A stretch of 64,000 nucleotides of DNA from NCBI RefSeq assembly GCF_014489075.1, contig NZ_JACTGR010000001.1:1426001-1490000 (forward strand). The letters are read 5' to 3'. The translations under genes were made by a program, and so were the position numbers. Shown piece by piece: positions 9,224 through 16,854 of this stretch. Position 1 is the first letter of the stretch. Every line of letters begins with the position of its first letter. This DNA is from Sphingomonas sp. JC676. GTDB lineage: Bacteria; Pseudomonadota; Alphaproteobacteria; Sphingomonadales; Sphingomonadaceae. The notes under the pieces were generated by a model. That model ran no database searches. It was not told the DNA's origin and was given only the letters and a program-made list of their open reading frames with translations.

Positions 9224-9254
9224 TTGTTAACCAATCTTGTGCAATTGTTAACCA
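9224..9254. promoter_or_regulatory. direct repeat TTGTTAACCA x2, spaced 21 bp, upstream of the 91-aa gene
   Basis: Two perfect 10-base copies at 9224-9233 and 9245-9254 are two helical turns apart and 60-90 bases upstream of the ATG at 9314. TTAACCA is the core of half-sites recognised by the cell-cycle regulator CtrA in alphaproteobacteria (established for Caulobacter), so a CtrA-like site is an obvious guess, but the repeat spacing is not the usual TTAA-N7-TTAA form. Confidence 0.4.
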
Positions 9255-9313
9255 TATAGCCGAAGAAACAAAATGACGGGGGCGCGCACGATCAGAAGGA
9301 GTGCAAGCGTTCC

Positions 9314-9589
9314 ATGTCGTCCCAAGATCGCCTGGTATTTGAGGAAGGGCTGCATATTACGCCCTTTACCAGCGTCTTGGCTGCGAGCTGGCCGATACTG
9401 GTGACCTTGACTCCGGAGAGTGTCGGTCTCGGCAGCAATGAGGAAGCGACGCTCGAGTTCCTGCGGATCGTGCAGGCGCTAAGCGACACGGGCCTGCTCA
9501 GCTACGAGGCATTGCTGATTGGATCGGACGGACCGATCCTTATCGACGCCACGCTCACGGCGCGTGGCCGGGCGGCGTTCAGCGAATAG
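9314..9589 (+). CDS. hypothetical protein, paralogue of the 13273-13572 product
   Basis: A 91-residue soluble protein that I do not recognise. From residue 25 it aligns with the product of 13273-13572: both have WPxLVTLTP, then GL, an acidic EATLEFLR-type helix, an LSDTGLLSYEAL-type helix, and the terminal DATLTARGRAAF. Roughly half of the residues in this span agree. The final helix-turn plus LTARG pattern looks like the wing region of small winged-helix proteins, but I cannot demonstrate that. An AGAAGGAG sequence lies 12 bases upstream of the ATG, rather far. The last 11 bases overlap the convergent GAF gene. Confidence 0.65.
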   Translation: MSSQDRLVFEEGLHITPFTSVLAASWPILVTLTPESVGLGSNEEATLEFLRIVQALSDTGLLSYEALLIGSDGPILIDATLTARGRAAFSE

Positions 9590-10022
9590 TCCGGCTCATA
9601 CGAAGCGACACGCCTTCCGCGACCAGATCCGCCAGACGGTGCAGCGTTTCCACATCCCGCACGTCGAAAGCCTGTTGACCCCTGCTCACCACCGCGAGCG
9701 TCCCGATCCGCTCTCGGCCTGCTCTGATCGGGACACTGGCCTGGCTCGCAAAGCCCAGTTTCAGTGCCGCCACCGGATCGGCGATACGCGCCAACCCGCT
9801 GGCATCGTCTGGCGCCGTTGAAATACCGAGGCCGGAAAGGTCTTCCGAGGGATTGCCCAGATCGACAATTCCCGCGTCGCCCTTCAGCAGGAAGCGCGCG
9901 AGCTCGGCAATACGGTCGAATGCGCCATCGTCTAGAAAGCCGACAGCCTCAAACGCGCCCAGATTAGGGTGCCCGCTTGACAACAATGTCCCCCCAACTA
10001 GCCCCAACATGGCTACCATCAT
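9579..10022 (-). CDS. GAF-domain-like protein
   Basis: About 147 residues with the layout of a single GAF domain: an early helix (FDRIAELARFLLKGDAGIVDLG), a central loop, the strand pair ASVPIRAGRERIGTLAVVS, and the terminal helix DVRDVETLHRLADLVAEGV. GAF domains sense small ligands or redox state and usually sit in front of an output domain; here none is attached. The start is uncertain: ATGs at 10022, 10019 and 10010 are all in frame. It overlaps the 91-aa gene by 11 bases tail to tail. No partner gene is adjacent. Confidence 0.7.
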   Translation of the reverse strand: MMVAMLGLVGGTLLSSGHPNLGAFEAVGFLDDGAFDRIAELARFLLKGDAGIVDLGNPSEDLSGLGISTAPDDASGLARIADPVAALKLGFASQASVPIRAGRERIGTLAVVSRGQQAFDVRDVETLHRLADLVAEGVSLRMSRTIR

Positions 10023-10226
10023 CCTCTACAAACCCGTGACGGTTTGTAGATGGGCGCACTATCCCGATGCAATTAAGGACAATTACCGCCCACACTGCAA
10101 CCGTAATGATATGTTGGAGCCATTCAAATTGGGGCGTCACCGCTGCTCCGATCTTGCGCCCTTGGCCTGCATCCGAAGCAATAACGCGCAAACTCCACAT
10201 TAACGGATGAAGATCCATAATGGAGC

Positions 10227-11093
10227 ATGCTTCGCCTCACCATATGCGCCGCCGCCGGTCTGGCCGCAGGTTCCCCCGCTTGGGCCCAGCACGAACTTCG
10301 CAACGGTGGCAAGCTGGTCCTCACCAACGGCATCTCAACGATCGAGGGCGCCTCGGGCGGCGGCCTCACGCCCTGGGCGGTGATCGCCGGCAACGAGACC
10401 AAGGACGGTATCGGCATTCAAGCCGCAGCGACCGCGGCCGAAGTCGAAAGCTACGATTTCCGCAGCTTCAGCGTCGCGATCGGAATCAAGGACCGTATCG
10501 AATTCAGCTATGCCCGCCAGAATTTCAACACCAACGAAATCGGCGGCGCGCTTGGCCTGGGCAACAACTATGCCTTTGATCAGGACATCTATGGCGCCAA
10601 GGTCAAGCTGTTCGGCGACCTGGTCTATGGTCCCGAGATGCTCCCCGCGGTCGCAATCGGCGTCGAGTACAAGAAGAGCCTCGATGCCCCGGTCGTGAAG
10701 GCAGTGGGCGCGCGCCACTCGGAAGGCGCCGATTATTATGTCTCCGCCTCGAAACTGTTCCTTCGCCACTCAATCCTGGTCAACCTGACCGGAAGACTGA
10801 CCAAGGCCAACCAGCTCGGCCTGCTCGGCTTTGGCGGCCGGGACGACAAATATCGCGTGCAGATCGAAGGATCGGCAGCGATCCAGCTTTCGCGCCGCCT
10901 CGCTCTCGGTGCCGAATTCCGTTCCAAGCCCGACAATCTCGCCATCGCCCGCGAGGACGACTGGTTCGACCTATTCGGTGCCTATGCGTTGGGTCGCCAC
11001 CTCACCCTTACCGCCGCCTATGCCGATCTCGGCTCGATCGCCACGGTCAAAGGGCAGCGCGGCGCTCTGTTTCAGATCCAGGCGGGGTTCTAA
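10227..11093 (+). CDS. DUF3034 family predicted outer-membrane protein
   Basis: The 288-residue product has a signal peptide (cleavage near AWAQ, residue 20) followed by alternating-pattern strands and a C-terminal phenylalanine (QIQAGF), as in outer-membrane beta-barrels. The segments GGKLVLTNGISTIEGASGGG and RIEFSYARQNF are characteristic of DUF3034 proteins, a family without known function. A gene for an exported truncated hemoglobin follows after 10 bases, so the two probably form one operon. A conserved pairing of this kind hints at a shared role, which would be inference only. Confidence 0.8.
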   Translation: MLRLTICAAAGLAAGSPAWAQHELRNGGKLVLTNGISTIEGASGGGLTPWAVIAGNETKDGIGIQAAATAAEVESYDFRSFSVAIGIKDRIEFSYARQNFNTNEIGGALGLGNNYAFDQDIYGAKVKLFGDLVYGPEMLPAVAIGVEYKKSLDAPVVKAVGARHSEGADYYVSASKLFLRHSILVNLTGRLTKANQLGLLGFGGRDDKYRVQIEGSAAIQLSRRLALGAEFRSKPDNLAIAREDDWFDLFGAYALGRHLTLTAAYADLGSIATVKGQRGALFQIQAGF

Positions 11094-11103
11094 GGACATG
11101 TCG

Positions 11104-11601
11104 ATGAAATCCCTGCTTCTCGCGGCCGCCCTGTTGGTGCCCGGCACGGCTCTCGCCCAGTCCCAGCCCTATGCGATGCCGGGCGAGGACAAGGTCGATC
11201 CCTATACGCCCAGCAATCACAATGCCGGCGCCAAGCCGTTCGCGGGCGATGGCATGGCGAAGGCGTTTCACGGTCAAGACGGCATCCGTCGAATCGTCGA
11301 GACTTTTGTGGAAAGCAATTATGCCGACCCCGTGATCGGCGAGATCTTCATGGGCCACGACAAGGTCCGGCTGAAGCGCACGCTGTTCGAGCAGTTCTGC
11401 TATATCCTCAACGCCGGCTGCAACTATACTGGACGTGACTTGCCGTCGTCGCACAAGAATCTCGGCACACAGCAAGCCGACATGAACAAGCTTGTCGAAA
11501 ATCTCCAGGCGGCAATGCGCAAGGAGCGCGTGGGCTTTCACGCCCAAAATCGGTTCCTCGCCAAGCTGGCGCCGATGCACAAGGATGTCGTCGACCGCTA
11601 G
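11104..11601 (+). CDS. group 1 truncated hemoglobin with signal peptide
   Basis: A 165-residue protein starting MKSLLLAAALLVPGTALAQ, a clear signal peptide, followed by a truncated-globin domain from about residue 50. The proximal heme-binding histidine is in the SSHKNLG segment, and the helix around TFVESNYADPVIGEIF fits the family. Typical group 1 globins are cytosolic and about 120 residues, so the export signal and the ~30-residue linker are unusual. I chose the second ATG (11104) because AAGGA lies seven bases upstream of it. It follows the DUF3034 gene and overlaps soxR by four bases tail to tail. A role in oxygen, NO or peroxide handling in the periplasm is plausible. Confidence 0.85.
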   Translation: MKSLLLAAALLVPGTALAQSQPYAMPGEDKVDPYTPSNHNAGAKPFAGDGMAKAFHGQDGIRRIVETFVESNYADPVIGEIFMGHDKVRLKRTLFEQFCYILNAGCNYTGRDLPSSHKNLGTQQADMNKLVENLQAAMRKERVGFHAQNRFLAKLAPMHKDVVDR

Positions 11602-12065
11602 TCCGCCATCGCCACGGCGCGGGAGACGAGAATGAAGCGCGCGCCCGTCCCGCTCCGCGCCGCCCTGTCGTCCGGATTGTAGAGCGCGCATTTCTTGAGG
11701 CTCAGGCAGCCGCAGCCGATACAGCCGTCGAGATCTTCGAGCATCCGCTGGAGCTGCGCCACCCGCGTCTCGATCACCTCGCGAAAGCCGGCGCTGATCC
11801 GCTTCCAGTCTGCGGCGCTGGGCGTCCGTCCCTCGGGCAGCTTGCCGAGTTCCGTTGCGATCTGGGGCAACGTGAAGCCCAATTGCTGCGCGATCAGCGC
11901 GAAGGACAGCCGGCGAATGTCCGACCGCAGGAAGCGCCGCTGGTTGCCCTGCGTGCGGTGCGGCTGCACCAGTCCCTTCGCCTCGTAGAAGCGCACCGCG
12001 GAGACCGACAGCCCGGTCCGAGCCGCCAGTTCGCCGATCGTCAGAAGCTCGTTTCCCCGATGCAT
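11598..12065 (-). CDS. soxR: redox-sensitive transcriptional activator SoxR
   Basis: A 155-residue MerR-family regulator. The N-terminal winged helix (LLTIGELAARTGLSVSAVRF) binds DNA, a long dimerisation helix follows, and the [2Fe-2S] cluster ligands are in the CIGCGCLSLKKC motif at about residues 115-126. Oxidation of the cluster by redox-cycling compounds or superoxide switches the promoter on (established for SoxR). It is divergent from a VOC-family gene, and a perfect palindromic sox box lies between them. No soxS is nearby, as usual outside enteric bacteria, so SoxR likely controls the VOC gene and itself directly. Confidence 0.95.
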   Translation of the reverse strand: MHRGNELLTIGELAARTGLSVSAVRFYEAKGLVQPHRTQGNQRRFLRSDIRRLSFALIAQQLGFTLPQIATELGKLPEGRTPSAADWKRISAGFREVIETRVAQLQRMLEDLDGCIGCGCLSLKKCALYNPDDRAARSGTGARFILVSRAVAMAD

Positions 12066-12086
12066 TCCCGCACCTCGATTTCTCGC

Positions 12087-12117
12087 TTGACCTCAACCTA
12101 GGTTGAGGTTGTAGCTG
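12087..12117 (+). promoter_or_regulatory. SoxR-binding site (sox box) inside a 19-bp-spacer promoter
   Basis: The 18-base palindrome CCTCAACCTAGGTTGAGG occupies 12091-12108 and matches the known SoxR operator class CCTCAA-N6-TTGAGG exactly in its arms. It lies between a -35 TTGACC (12087-12092) and a weak -10 TAGCTG (12112-12117), giving the stretched 19-base spacer that MerR-family activators correct by twisting DNA. The promoter reads toward the VOC gene at 12153. Confidence 0.85.
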
Positions 12118-12152
12118 CTCTTGGCATGGCCTCCAACAAGGAAAGGAACTCC

Positions 12153-12530
12153 ATGCCTGCCCCCTATATCGAGCACGTCAATCTCACCGTCAGCGATCCC
12201 GAGCGGATGGCGGCACTGCTCGGCAAATTGTTCGACTGGCATGTCCGCTGGGAAGGCCCGGCGCGTGACAATGGCCGCACCATTCATGTCGGCGACGATC
12301 GCACCTATCTTGCGGTCTATGCCCCTCCCCAGGCGCCCGATGCCGAAATCTTCGGCAAGGGCCGCCCGCTCAACCATGTCGGGATCCTTGTCGACGACCT
12401 CGACGAGATCGAGCGCCGCGTCGTCGCGGCGGGCCTCGTGCCCTTCGCGCACGGCGATTACGATCCCGGCCGCCGCTTCTATTTCCTCGATCACGACGGC
12501 ACCGAGTTCGAGATCGTCAGCTATTCATGA
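12153..12530 (+). CDS. VOC-family protein (glyoxalase/dioxygenase fold), SoxR-controlled
   Basis: A 125-residue single-unit vicinal-oxygen-chelate protein. It begins PYIEHVNLTVSDPERM and has the second beta-alpha repeat NHVGILVDDLDEIERRV and the closing FYFLDHDGTEFEIVSY. Histidine and glutamate positions that could bind a metal are visible in HVNL, NHVG and EFEIV. The ATG at 12153 has AAAGGA five bases upstream. The preceding sox box suggests induction by redox-active compounds, so the protein may bind or modify such a molecule, but the substrate is not known. Confidence 0.85.
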   Translation: MPAPYIEHVNLTVSDPERMAALLGKLFDWHVRWEGPARDNGRTIHVGDDRTYLAVYAPPQAPDAEIFGKGRPLNHVGILVDDLDEIERRVVAAGLVPFAHGDYDPGRRFYFLDHDGTEFEIVSYS

Positions 12531-12624
12531 GGCTTTGGCAAAGCTTTGCTAACCATCTTTTACTCGCAACCCCGGGGCCGCAAGCGCAGTTTTCCTCTCC
12601 AAGCCATTGGTGAGGAGAACGCGC

Positions 12625-13077
12625 ATGTCCATCAATACCGACATCTCGAAGCTCGACGACCTGATCGTCACCACGATCGACAGCATTCGTGGCTATGAGC
12701 ATTCGGCCGACCATGCCGATGCCGGCCGCTATGCTCATTTTTTCCGCTCGATGGCCGGCGAACGCCGCAACGTTGTCGCCCGCCTGCAATCGGCCAGCCG
12801 GACGCTGGGCGGTACGCCGGCGGAATATGGCTCGACCGCCGCAGCCCTCCATCGTCGCTGGGAGGACCTGCGCCGCGTGCTGGGCGGCGGCGACGAGGCA
12901 TTGGTCAAGGAAATCGAGCGCGGCGAGGACTATCTGGTGGAAGAGTTCGAGCGTGCGCTGGGCGACGACAATATCTCGTCTCCCACCCGCGCGCTTATCG
13001 AGGAATGCTTTGAATCGGTGCGCCATGGCCATGACCGTGCCAGCGCCCTTAAACACCAGTTCGAAGCTACCCATTGA
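12625..13077 (+). CDS. PA2169-type four-helix-bundle protein (DUF2383)
   Basis: A 150-residue all-helical protein beginning SINTDISKLDDLIVTTIDSIRGYEHSA, the pattern of the ferritin-like PA2169/DUF2383 family. Members have four helices and acidic and histidine residues along them. Their function is not established, though they are often linked to stress conditions. GAGGAG lies seven bases upstream of the ATG. The gene stands alone; nearest neighbours are a VOC protein and the 99-aa unknown protein. No export signal. Confidence 0.8.
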   Translation: MSINTDISKLDDLIVTTIDSIRGYEHSADHADAGRYAHFFRSMAGERRNVVARLQSASRTLGGTPAEYGSTAAALHRRWEDLRRVLGGGDEALVKEIERGEDYLVEEFERALGDDNISSPTRALIEECFESVRHGHDRASALKHQFEATH

Positions 13078-13272
13078 GCCATTCGCGGGCCGCGCGCGCA
13101 TCCCAGCCGCGGTCCGCCTATTCGGCCTGCCCCCATTTCGTCGCACGATTTTCCGATTCGTCGCACCTGCGATTGAGCGAGCGCCGCTGCTGCGCTAGCG
13201 GTAACCGACCGCGACATTCCGACTGTCGGTCTCGCGCTCTGGTATCATGCTGGTCTGCGAGATCCGGCGCCT

Positions 13273-13572
13273 ATGGGATGGTTGAAGATGCCGCTTCGCG
13301 AAGGGGTTGCCGCGCTACAGAACTCCATCGTGAGCGAATTGCAGCGCAACTGGCCGGCCCTGGTGACACTCACGCCCGATCTGTTGGGCCTGGAATATCC
13401 CGGCGAGACGACCCTCGATTTCCTCGAAGCCATTCGCGATCTTACTGATTCAGGCATGGTCACCTGTGAGGCGATCATCATCAGCAGCAATGACGGTCCG
13501 CGGATGGTCGATGCCGCGCTCACCGCACGCGGCCGCGCCATGTTCGAGCCGAAGGGCCGCGCGGCGGCCTGA
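13273..13572 (+). CDS. hypothetical protein, paralogue of the 9314-9589 product
   Basis: A 99-residue soluble protein. From residue 25 it matches the 91-aa protein at 9314-9589: QRNWPALVTLTPDLLGLEY, TLDFLEAIRDLTDSGMV and DAALTARGRAMF are the shared blocks. The family is unknown to me; the C-terminal pattern could be a winged helix. An alternative ATG lies at 13288. An inverted repeat ACCGAC-N15-GTCGGT at 13204-13230 sits 45-70 bases upstream and may be an operator. A strong bidirectional hairpin follows the stop. Confidence 0.65.
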   Translation: MGWLKMPLREGVAALQNSIVSELQRNWPALVTLTPDLLGLEYPGETTLDFLEAIRDLTDSGMVTCEAIIISSNDGPRMVDAALTARGRAMFEPKGRAAA

Positions 13573-13586
13573 CCCCCGAAAACGAC

Positions 13587-13621
13587 AAAGGGCGCGGACA
13601 CCGGTGTGTCCACGCCCTTTT
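13587..13621. terminator. bidirectional rho-independent terminator
   Basis: The arms AAAGGGCGCGGACAC (13587-13601) and GTGTCCACGCCCTTT (13606-13620) pair with one mismatch around a four-base loop. The stem ends in runs of A on the left and T on the right, so it can stop transcripts from both the 99-aa gene (plus) and rplS (minus), which converge here. Confidence 0.85.
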
Positions 13622-13643
13622 ACGTGTCTCGATACGCCGGAGC

Positions 13644-14033
13644 TTATTCGGCGGCTGCGGTCTCGGTCGAACGCACGTCGCGGCGCTCGGCGATACGGGC
13701 CGACTTGCCGGTGCGGCCACGCAGATAATAGAGCTTCGCACGACGCACGACACCGCGGCGGACGACCTCGATCGAATCGATGTTCGGCGAATAGAGCGGG
13801 AAGACGCGCTCGACGCCCTCACCGAACGAAATCTTCCGCACGGTGAAGTTGGAGCCCATGCCCTTGTTCGAACGCGCAATGCACACGCCTTCGTAGTTCT
13901 GCACGCGGGTACGCTCGCCTTCGACGACCTTCACGCCGACCTTCAGCGTGTCGCCGGGGCGGAATTCCGGAATCTTCTTGCTCGCCGCGAACTTGGCGAT
14001 CTGCTCGGCTTCGAGCGTCTGGATGACGTTCAT
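13644..14033 (-). CDS. rplS: 50S ribosomal protein L19
   Basis: A 129-residue protein with the L19 core: [46 protein letters not shown] and [22 protein letters not shown]19 lies at the interface of the two ribosomal subunits. A short alanine- and glutamate-rich tail extends beyond the family core. It starts one base after the trmD stop, so both are translated from one message; the promoter must lie upstream of trmD. Confidence 0.97.
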   Translation of the reverse strand: MNVIQTLEAEQIAKFAASKKIPEFRPGDTLKVGVKVVEGERTRVQNYEGVCIARSNKGMGSNFTVRKISFGEGVERVFPLYSPNIDSIEVVRRGVVRRAKLYYLRGRTGKSARIAERRDVRSTETAAAE

Positions 14034-14034
14034 G

Positions 14035-14766
14035 TCATTCGTCCTTGTTTCGTCGCCGCGCGCCAGAGGGAGACTTGACCCGAGCGCCCTCGTGGCGCTC
14101 CCAAAGGTCCGGCCTCCTTAGCCGTGTATCGGTCTCGGCCATCGACTTTCGCCAGGCCGCGATCCTCGCATGATCCCCCGATCGCAGCACTTCGGGGATC
14201 GTGCGCCCTTCCCATTCAGCAGGTCGGGTATATTGCGGATATTCGAGAAGCCCCGTTTCGAAGCTCTCGTCCAAGCCGCTGGAAGGCGCGCCCATTACTC
14301 CGGGAATGAGCCGAATGCAAGCGTCGAGCAAGGTCAGCGCCGCCATCTCCCCGCCGGAGAGGATGTAATCGCCGATCGAGACCTGTTCGATTGCGCGCGC
14401 CTCGAACAACCGCTCGTCGATCCCCTCAAACCGGCCGCACAGGATCGTCACGCCAGGCCCGTCCGTCAGCGCCCGCACGCGCTCCTGCGTGAGCGGGCTC
14501 CCGCGCGGCGTCATCGCCAGCACCGGCCGTCCCGGCGCGACGCTGTCGAGCGCGGCGGCGAGCACATCAGCGCGCATCACCATCCCCGCCCCGCCCCCAG
14601 CCGGCGTGTCGTCGACCGAGCGATGCTTGTCGGTCGCGAAGTCGCGGATCTGCACAGCCTCAAGGCTCCACAGCCCCTCGCGCATCGCCCGTCCGGCCAG
14701 CGAAATACCGAGCGGCCCGGGAAACATCTCGGGGTAGAGCGTCAGGATTGTCGCGGTGAAAGCCAT
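14035..14766 (-). CDS. trmD: tRNA (guanine37-N1)-methyltransferase
   Basis: A 243-residue SPOUT-class enzyme that methylates G37 of tRNAs with SAM and prevents frameshifting. It shows the start [16 protein letters not shown], the [16 protein letters not shown] segment, and the knotted SAM-binding region [12 protein letters not shown] followed by [10 protein letters not shown]. Length is normal. The ATG at 14766 fits the family start; the open frame runs further upstream without similarity. It is coupled to rplS (one-base gap). Its usual upstream partners rimM and rpsP are 4 kb away, beyond an inserted block. Confidence 0.97.
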   Translation of the reverse strand: MAFTATILTLYPEMFPGPLGISLAGRAMREGLWSLEAVQIRDFATDKHRSVDDTPAGGGAGMVMRADVLAAALDSVAPGRPVLAMTPRGSPLTQERVRALTDGPGVTILCGRFEGIDERLFEARAIEQVSIGDYILSGGEMAALTLLDACIRLIPGVMGAPSSGLDESFETGLLEYPQYTRPAEWEGRTIPEVLRSGDHARIAAWRKSMAETDTRLRRPDLWERHEGARVKSPSGARRRNKDE

Positions 14767-14804
14767 GCGCGCGTTTCGCGCCCGCGCATCTTTTTGGCAA
14801 GCGC

Positions 14805-15215
14805 TCAGCCGTGGGCGGCCCCGCTCTCCAGATGCGCCTTCATGCTTGCCAGCCCCTGCGCCATCGCCGCCGAAACGCGATCGGCAAGCGAATCCGGCAA
14901 AAGGTCGGCGGTCCAGACCACCCTGGCGCCGTCCGGTGCTTCCGTGATTTGCAGCACGCCGTTGTGATGCTCGAGCGCCTTGATCGCCCACACCAGGCGG
15001 CGACGCGCGTCGTCAATGGACACGATCGTCTCGTCGGCCACCATGCCATTGGCGAAGGTGACCCGGCGTACGGGCGCCCCTTCGACGGCCAGCATCTCGG
15101 TGGCGGTGACGAAGCCAGGGACCAGCCGGTCGTGCAGGCGGTCGACTTCACGCGCGGCGTCCCACGCGGTGCCGGGGTCGACGGCGATGAAGATCTCGTG
15201 ATGAAGCGATGCCAT
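14805..15215 (-). CDS. SRPBCC (START/Bet v1-like) family protein
   Basis: A 136-residue single-domain protein starting [23 protein letters not shown] and carrying the [28 protein letters not shown] and [21 protein letters not shown] blocks of polyketide-cyclase/SRPBCC proteins, which form a cavity for hydrophobic ligands. GGAG lies nine bases before the ATG at 15215. The ligand is unknown. It lies 38 bases upstream of trmD on the same strand, so it could be the first gene of that transcript in this genome. Confidence 0.75.
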   Translation of the reverse strand: MASLHHEIFIAVDPGTAWDAAREVDRLHDRLVPGFVTATEMLAVEGAPVRRVTFANGMVADETIVSIDDARRRLVWAIKALEHHNGVLQITEAPDGARVVWTADLLPDSLADRVSAAMAQGLASMKAHLESGAAHG

Positions 15216-15329
15216 GAATCCAACTCCGCTGGAATGTCGCGAGGCAGGAATAGCGCCGGCCCGCGATAGAGGCTGGCAGGAATCGGACATGGTCATCGCC
15301 ATCGAGCGATAAGGAGGCGGACAGCGCTT

Positions 15330-15941
15330 ATGATGCCGCCGATGACGCCGATGACGCCGTTGATCGACCCAGAGGCCGAACTCGATTTCGCGACCTGCGA
15401 GCGGGCGCGATTTGCGCGCGACCCGGCGTTCGATGGCGTGTTCTTCATCGCCGTCAAATCGACCGGCATCTATTGCCGCCCCGTCTGTCCGGCACGCCAG
15501 CCGCTGACCCGCAACGTCCGCTACTTCCCGAGCGCAGCTGCAGCGGAGGCGGCGGGATTTCGGCCCTGTCTCCGCTGCCGGCCCGAAACGGCGCCGCACT
15601 CGCCTGCGTGGAACGGCACGCGGGCGACCGTGGACCGTGCGCTTCGGCTCATCGAGCAAGGCGCACTCGACGAGGCCGGTGTCGAAGCTCTCGCCAGCCG
15701 GCTCGGACTGGGCGCGCGCCATCTAACGCGGCTGTTCCGGCGCTATCTCGACACCACACCTCTCGCCGCGGCGCGCACCGCGCGGATCCAGCGCGCCAAG
15801 CGGCTCATCGACACGACCAATCTCGGCATGACTGAAATCGCGCTGGCAGCGGGTTTCGGGAGCGTCCGATCCTTCAACGCCGCCTTCCAGCAGGTCTATC
15901 GGAGCCCGCCAGGGGGCCTCAAACGCCGCGGCATGCGTTAG
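15330..15941 (+). CDS. AdaA-like methylphosphotriester-sensing transcriptional activator
   Basis: A 203-residue protein with two parts. Residues 15-95 form the Ada zinc domain, with the methyl-acceptor and zinc-binding cysteines in GIYCRPVCPAR and PCLRCRPE. Residues 100-200 form an AraC-type double helix-turn-helix (LASRLGLGARHLTRLFRRYL and MTEIALAAGFGSVRSFNAAF). In Ada proteins, methyl transfer from DNA phosphotriesters onto the first cysteine turns on DNA-binding. There is no O6-methylguanine transferase or AlkA glycosylase domain, so the architecture resembles Bacillus AdaA. The next gene follows after seven bases. Confidence 0.85.
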   Translation: MMPPMTPMTPLIDPEAELDFATCERARFARDPAFDGVFFIAVKSTGIYCRPVCPARQPLTRNVRYFPSAAAAEAAGFRPCLRCRPETAPHSPAWNGTRATVDRALRLIEQGALDEAGVEALASRLGLGARHLTRLFRRYLDTTPLAAARTARIQRAKRLIDTTNLGMTEIALAAGFGSVRSFNAAFQQVYRSPPGGLKRRGMR

Positions 15942-15948
15942 GGCGCCC

Positions 15949-16854
15949 ATGGACGACTGCATCATCGTCGGCGCAGGGCCGGCAGGCCTCACCGCCGCTA
16001 TCTATCTCGCGCGCTTCCATTTGAGCATCCGCCTGTTCGATAGCGGCAACAGTCGCGCCGCGATGATCCCCTGCACGCGCAACCATGCCGGCTATCCCGA
16101 CGGCATTTCCGGCAAGGAACTGCTGGCGCTGATGCTGGCCCAGGCCGAAAAATACGGTGCGGTCCGCGAACTGGCCGAGGTCTCGGCGCTAAGGACGATC
16201 GACGGCGGCTTCGGCGTAAGGGTCGGCGAGCGAGAATTTGGCGCGCGATCGGTGCTCCTCGCCACCGGCGTGGTCAACCACCGGCCCGACATGCCCGCCG
16301 AGCTGCACGACGAAGCGCTGGCCCGCGGCCTGCTCCGCTATTGCCCGATCTGCGACGCCTATGAAGTCACCGACCGCCGCATCGGCGTGATCGGCACCGA
16401 CGAGCACGGTGCGCGCGAGGCGCTGTTCCTGCGCGGCTATAGCCCCGATGTGACCCTGATCGCCCCGGACGGCGCGCACGAGATCGACGAAGAATATTCC
16501 GAGAAACTCGAGGTCGCGGCGATTCGACGCGTCGATGGTCCGAGCGGCGGCTATGCCATCGAAGGCGACAGGATCACGCTCGACACCGCGCAGGGCCGGC
16601 TCGCCTTCGATACGGTCTATCCCGCTTTGGGCTCGCGCATCCGCTCGCGCCTGGCGGTCGCCGCCGGTGCCCGCGCCGCGGGGGATGGCTGTCTCGAGGT
16701 CGATGCCCATCAGCGGACCTCGATCCCCGGCCTGTTCGCCGCGGGCGACGTCGTGAAGGGCCTCGACCAGATCAGCCACGCGATGGGCGAAGGCGGGGTC
16801 GCGGCCACCACGATCCGCAACATGCTCGACGAACAGCGGCCGATCCGGCGCTAG
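15949..16854 (+). CDS. thioredoxin-reductase-like FAD/NAD(P) oxidoreductase
   Basis: A 301-residue flavoprotein with the FAD-binding GAGPAGLTAAIYLAR at the N terminus, a redox CxxC motif in CPICDAYE at about residues 132-135, and the closing FAD motif GLFAAGDVVKGLDQISHAMGEG. This is the low-molecular-weight thioredoxin-reductase fold; the NAD(P) loop (IGVIGTDEHGAREA) lacks the classical GGGxSA form, so the usual electron donor or partner may differ. It follows the AdaA-like gene by seven bases and probably shares its transcript. It might reduce a thioredoxin- or AhpF-like partner; none is adjacent. Confidence 0.82.
   Translation: MDDCIIVGAGPAGLTAAIYLARFHLSIRLFDSGNSRAAMIPCTRNHAGYPDGISGKELLALMLAQAEKYGAVRELAEVSALRTIDGGFGVRVGEREFGARSVLLATGVVNHRPDMPAELHDEALARGLLRYCPICDAYEVTDRRIGVIGTDEHGAREALFLRGYSPDVTLIAPDGAHEIDEEYSEKLEVAAIRRVDGPSGGYAIEGDRITLDTAQGRLAFDTVYPALGSRIRSRLAVAAGARAAGDGCLEVDAHQRTSIPGLFAAGDVVKGLDQISHAMGEGGVAATTIRNMLDEQRPIRR

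Larger units (their letters stand above)
8892..9313. other. intergenic region with hairpin and direct repeats
   Basis: This 422-base non-coding stretch separates the divergent peptidase and 91-aa genes, so it should hold both promoters. It contains an imperfect two-stem hairpin at 9065-9102 and two copies of TTGTTAACCA exactly 21 bases apart (9224 and 9245). I see no open frame worth calling. The AT content rises in the right half, near the 91-aa gene. Confidence 0.6.

Noticed and set aside
9964-10218. An 84-residue minus-strand frame upstream of the GAF gene
   Set aside because: It overlaps the GAF gene in another frame, has no ribosome-binding site and no family-like features.
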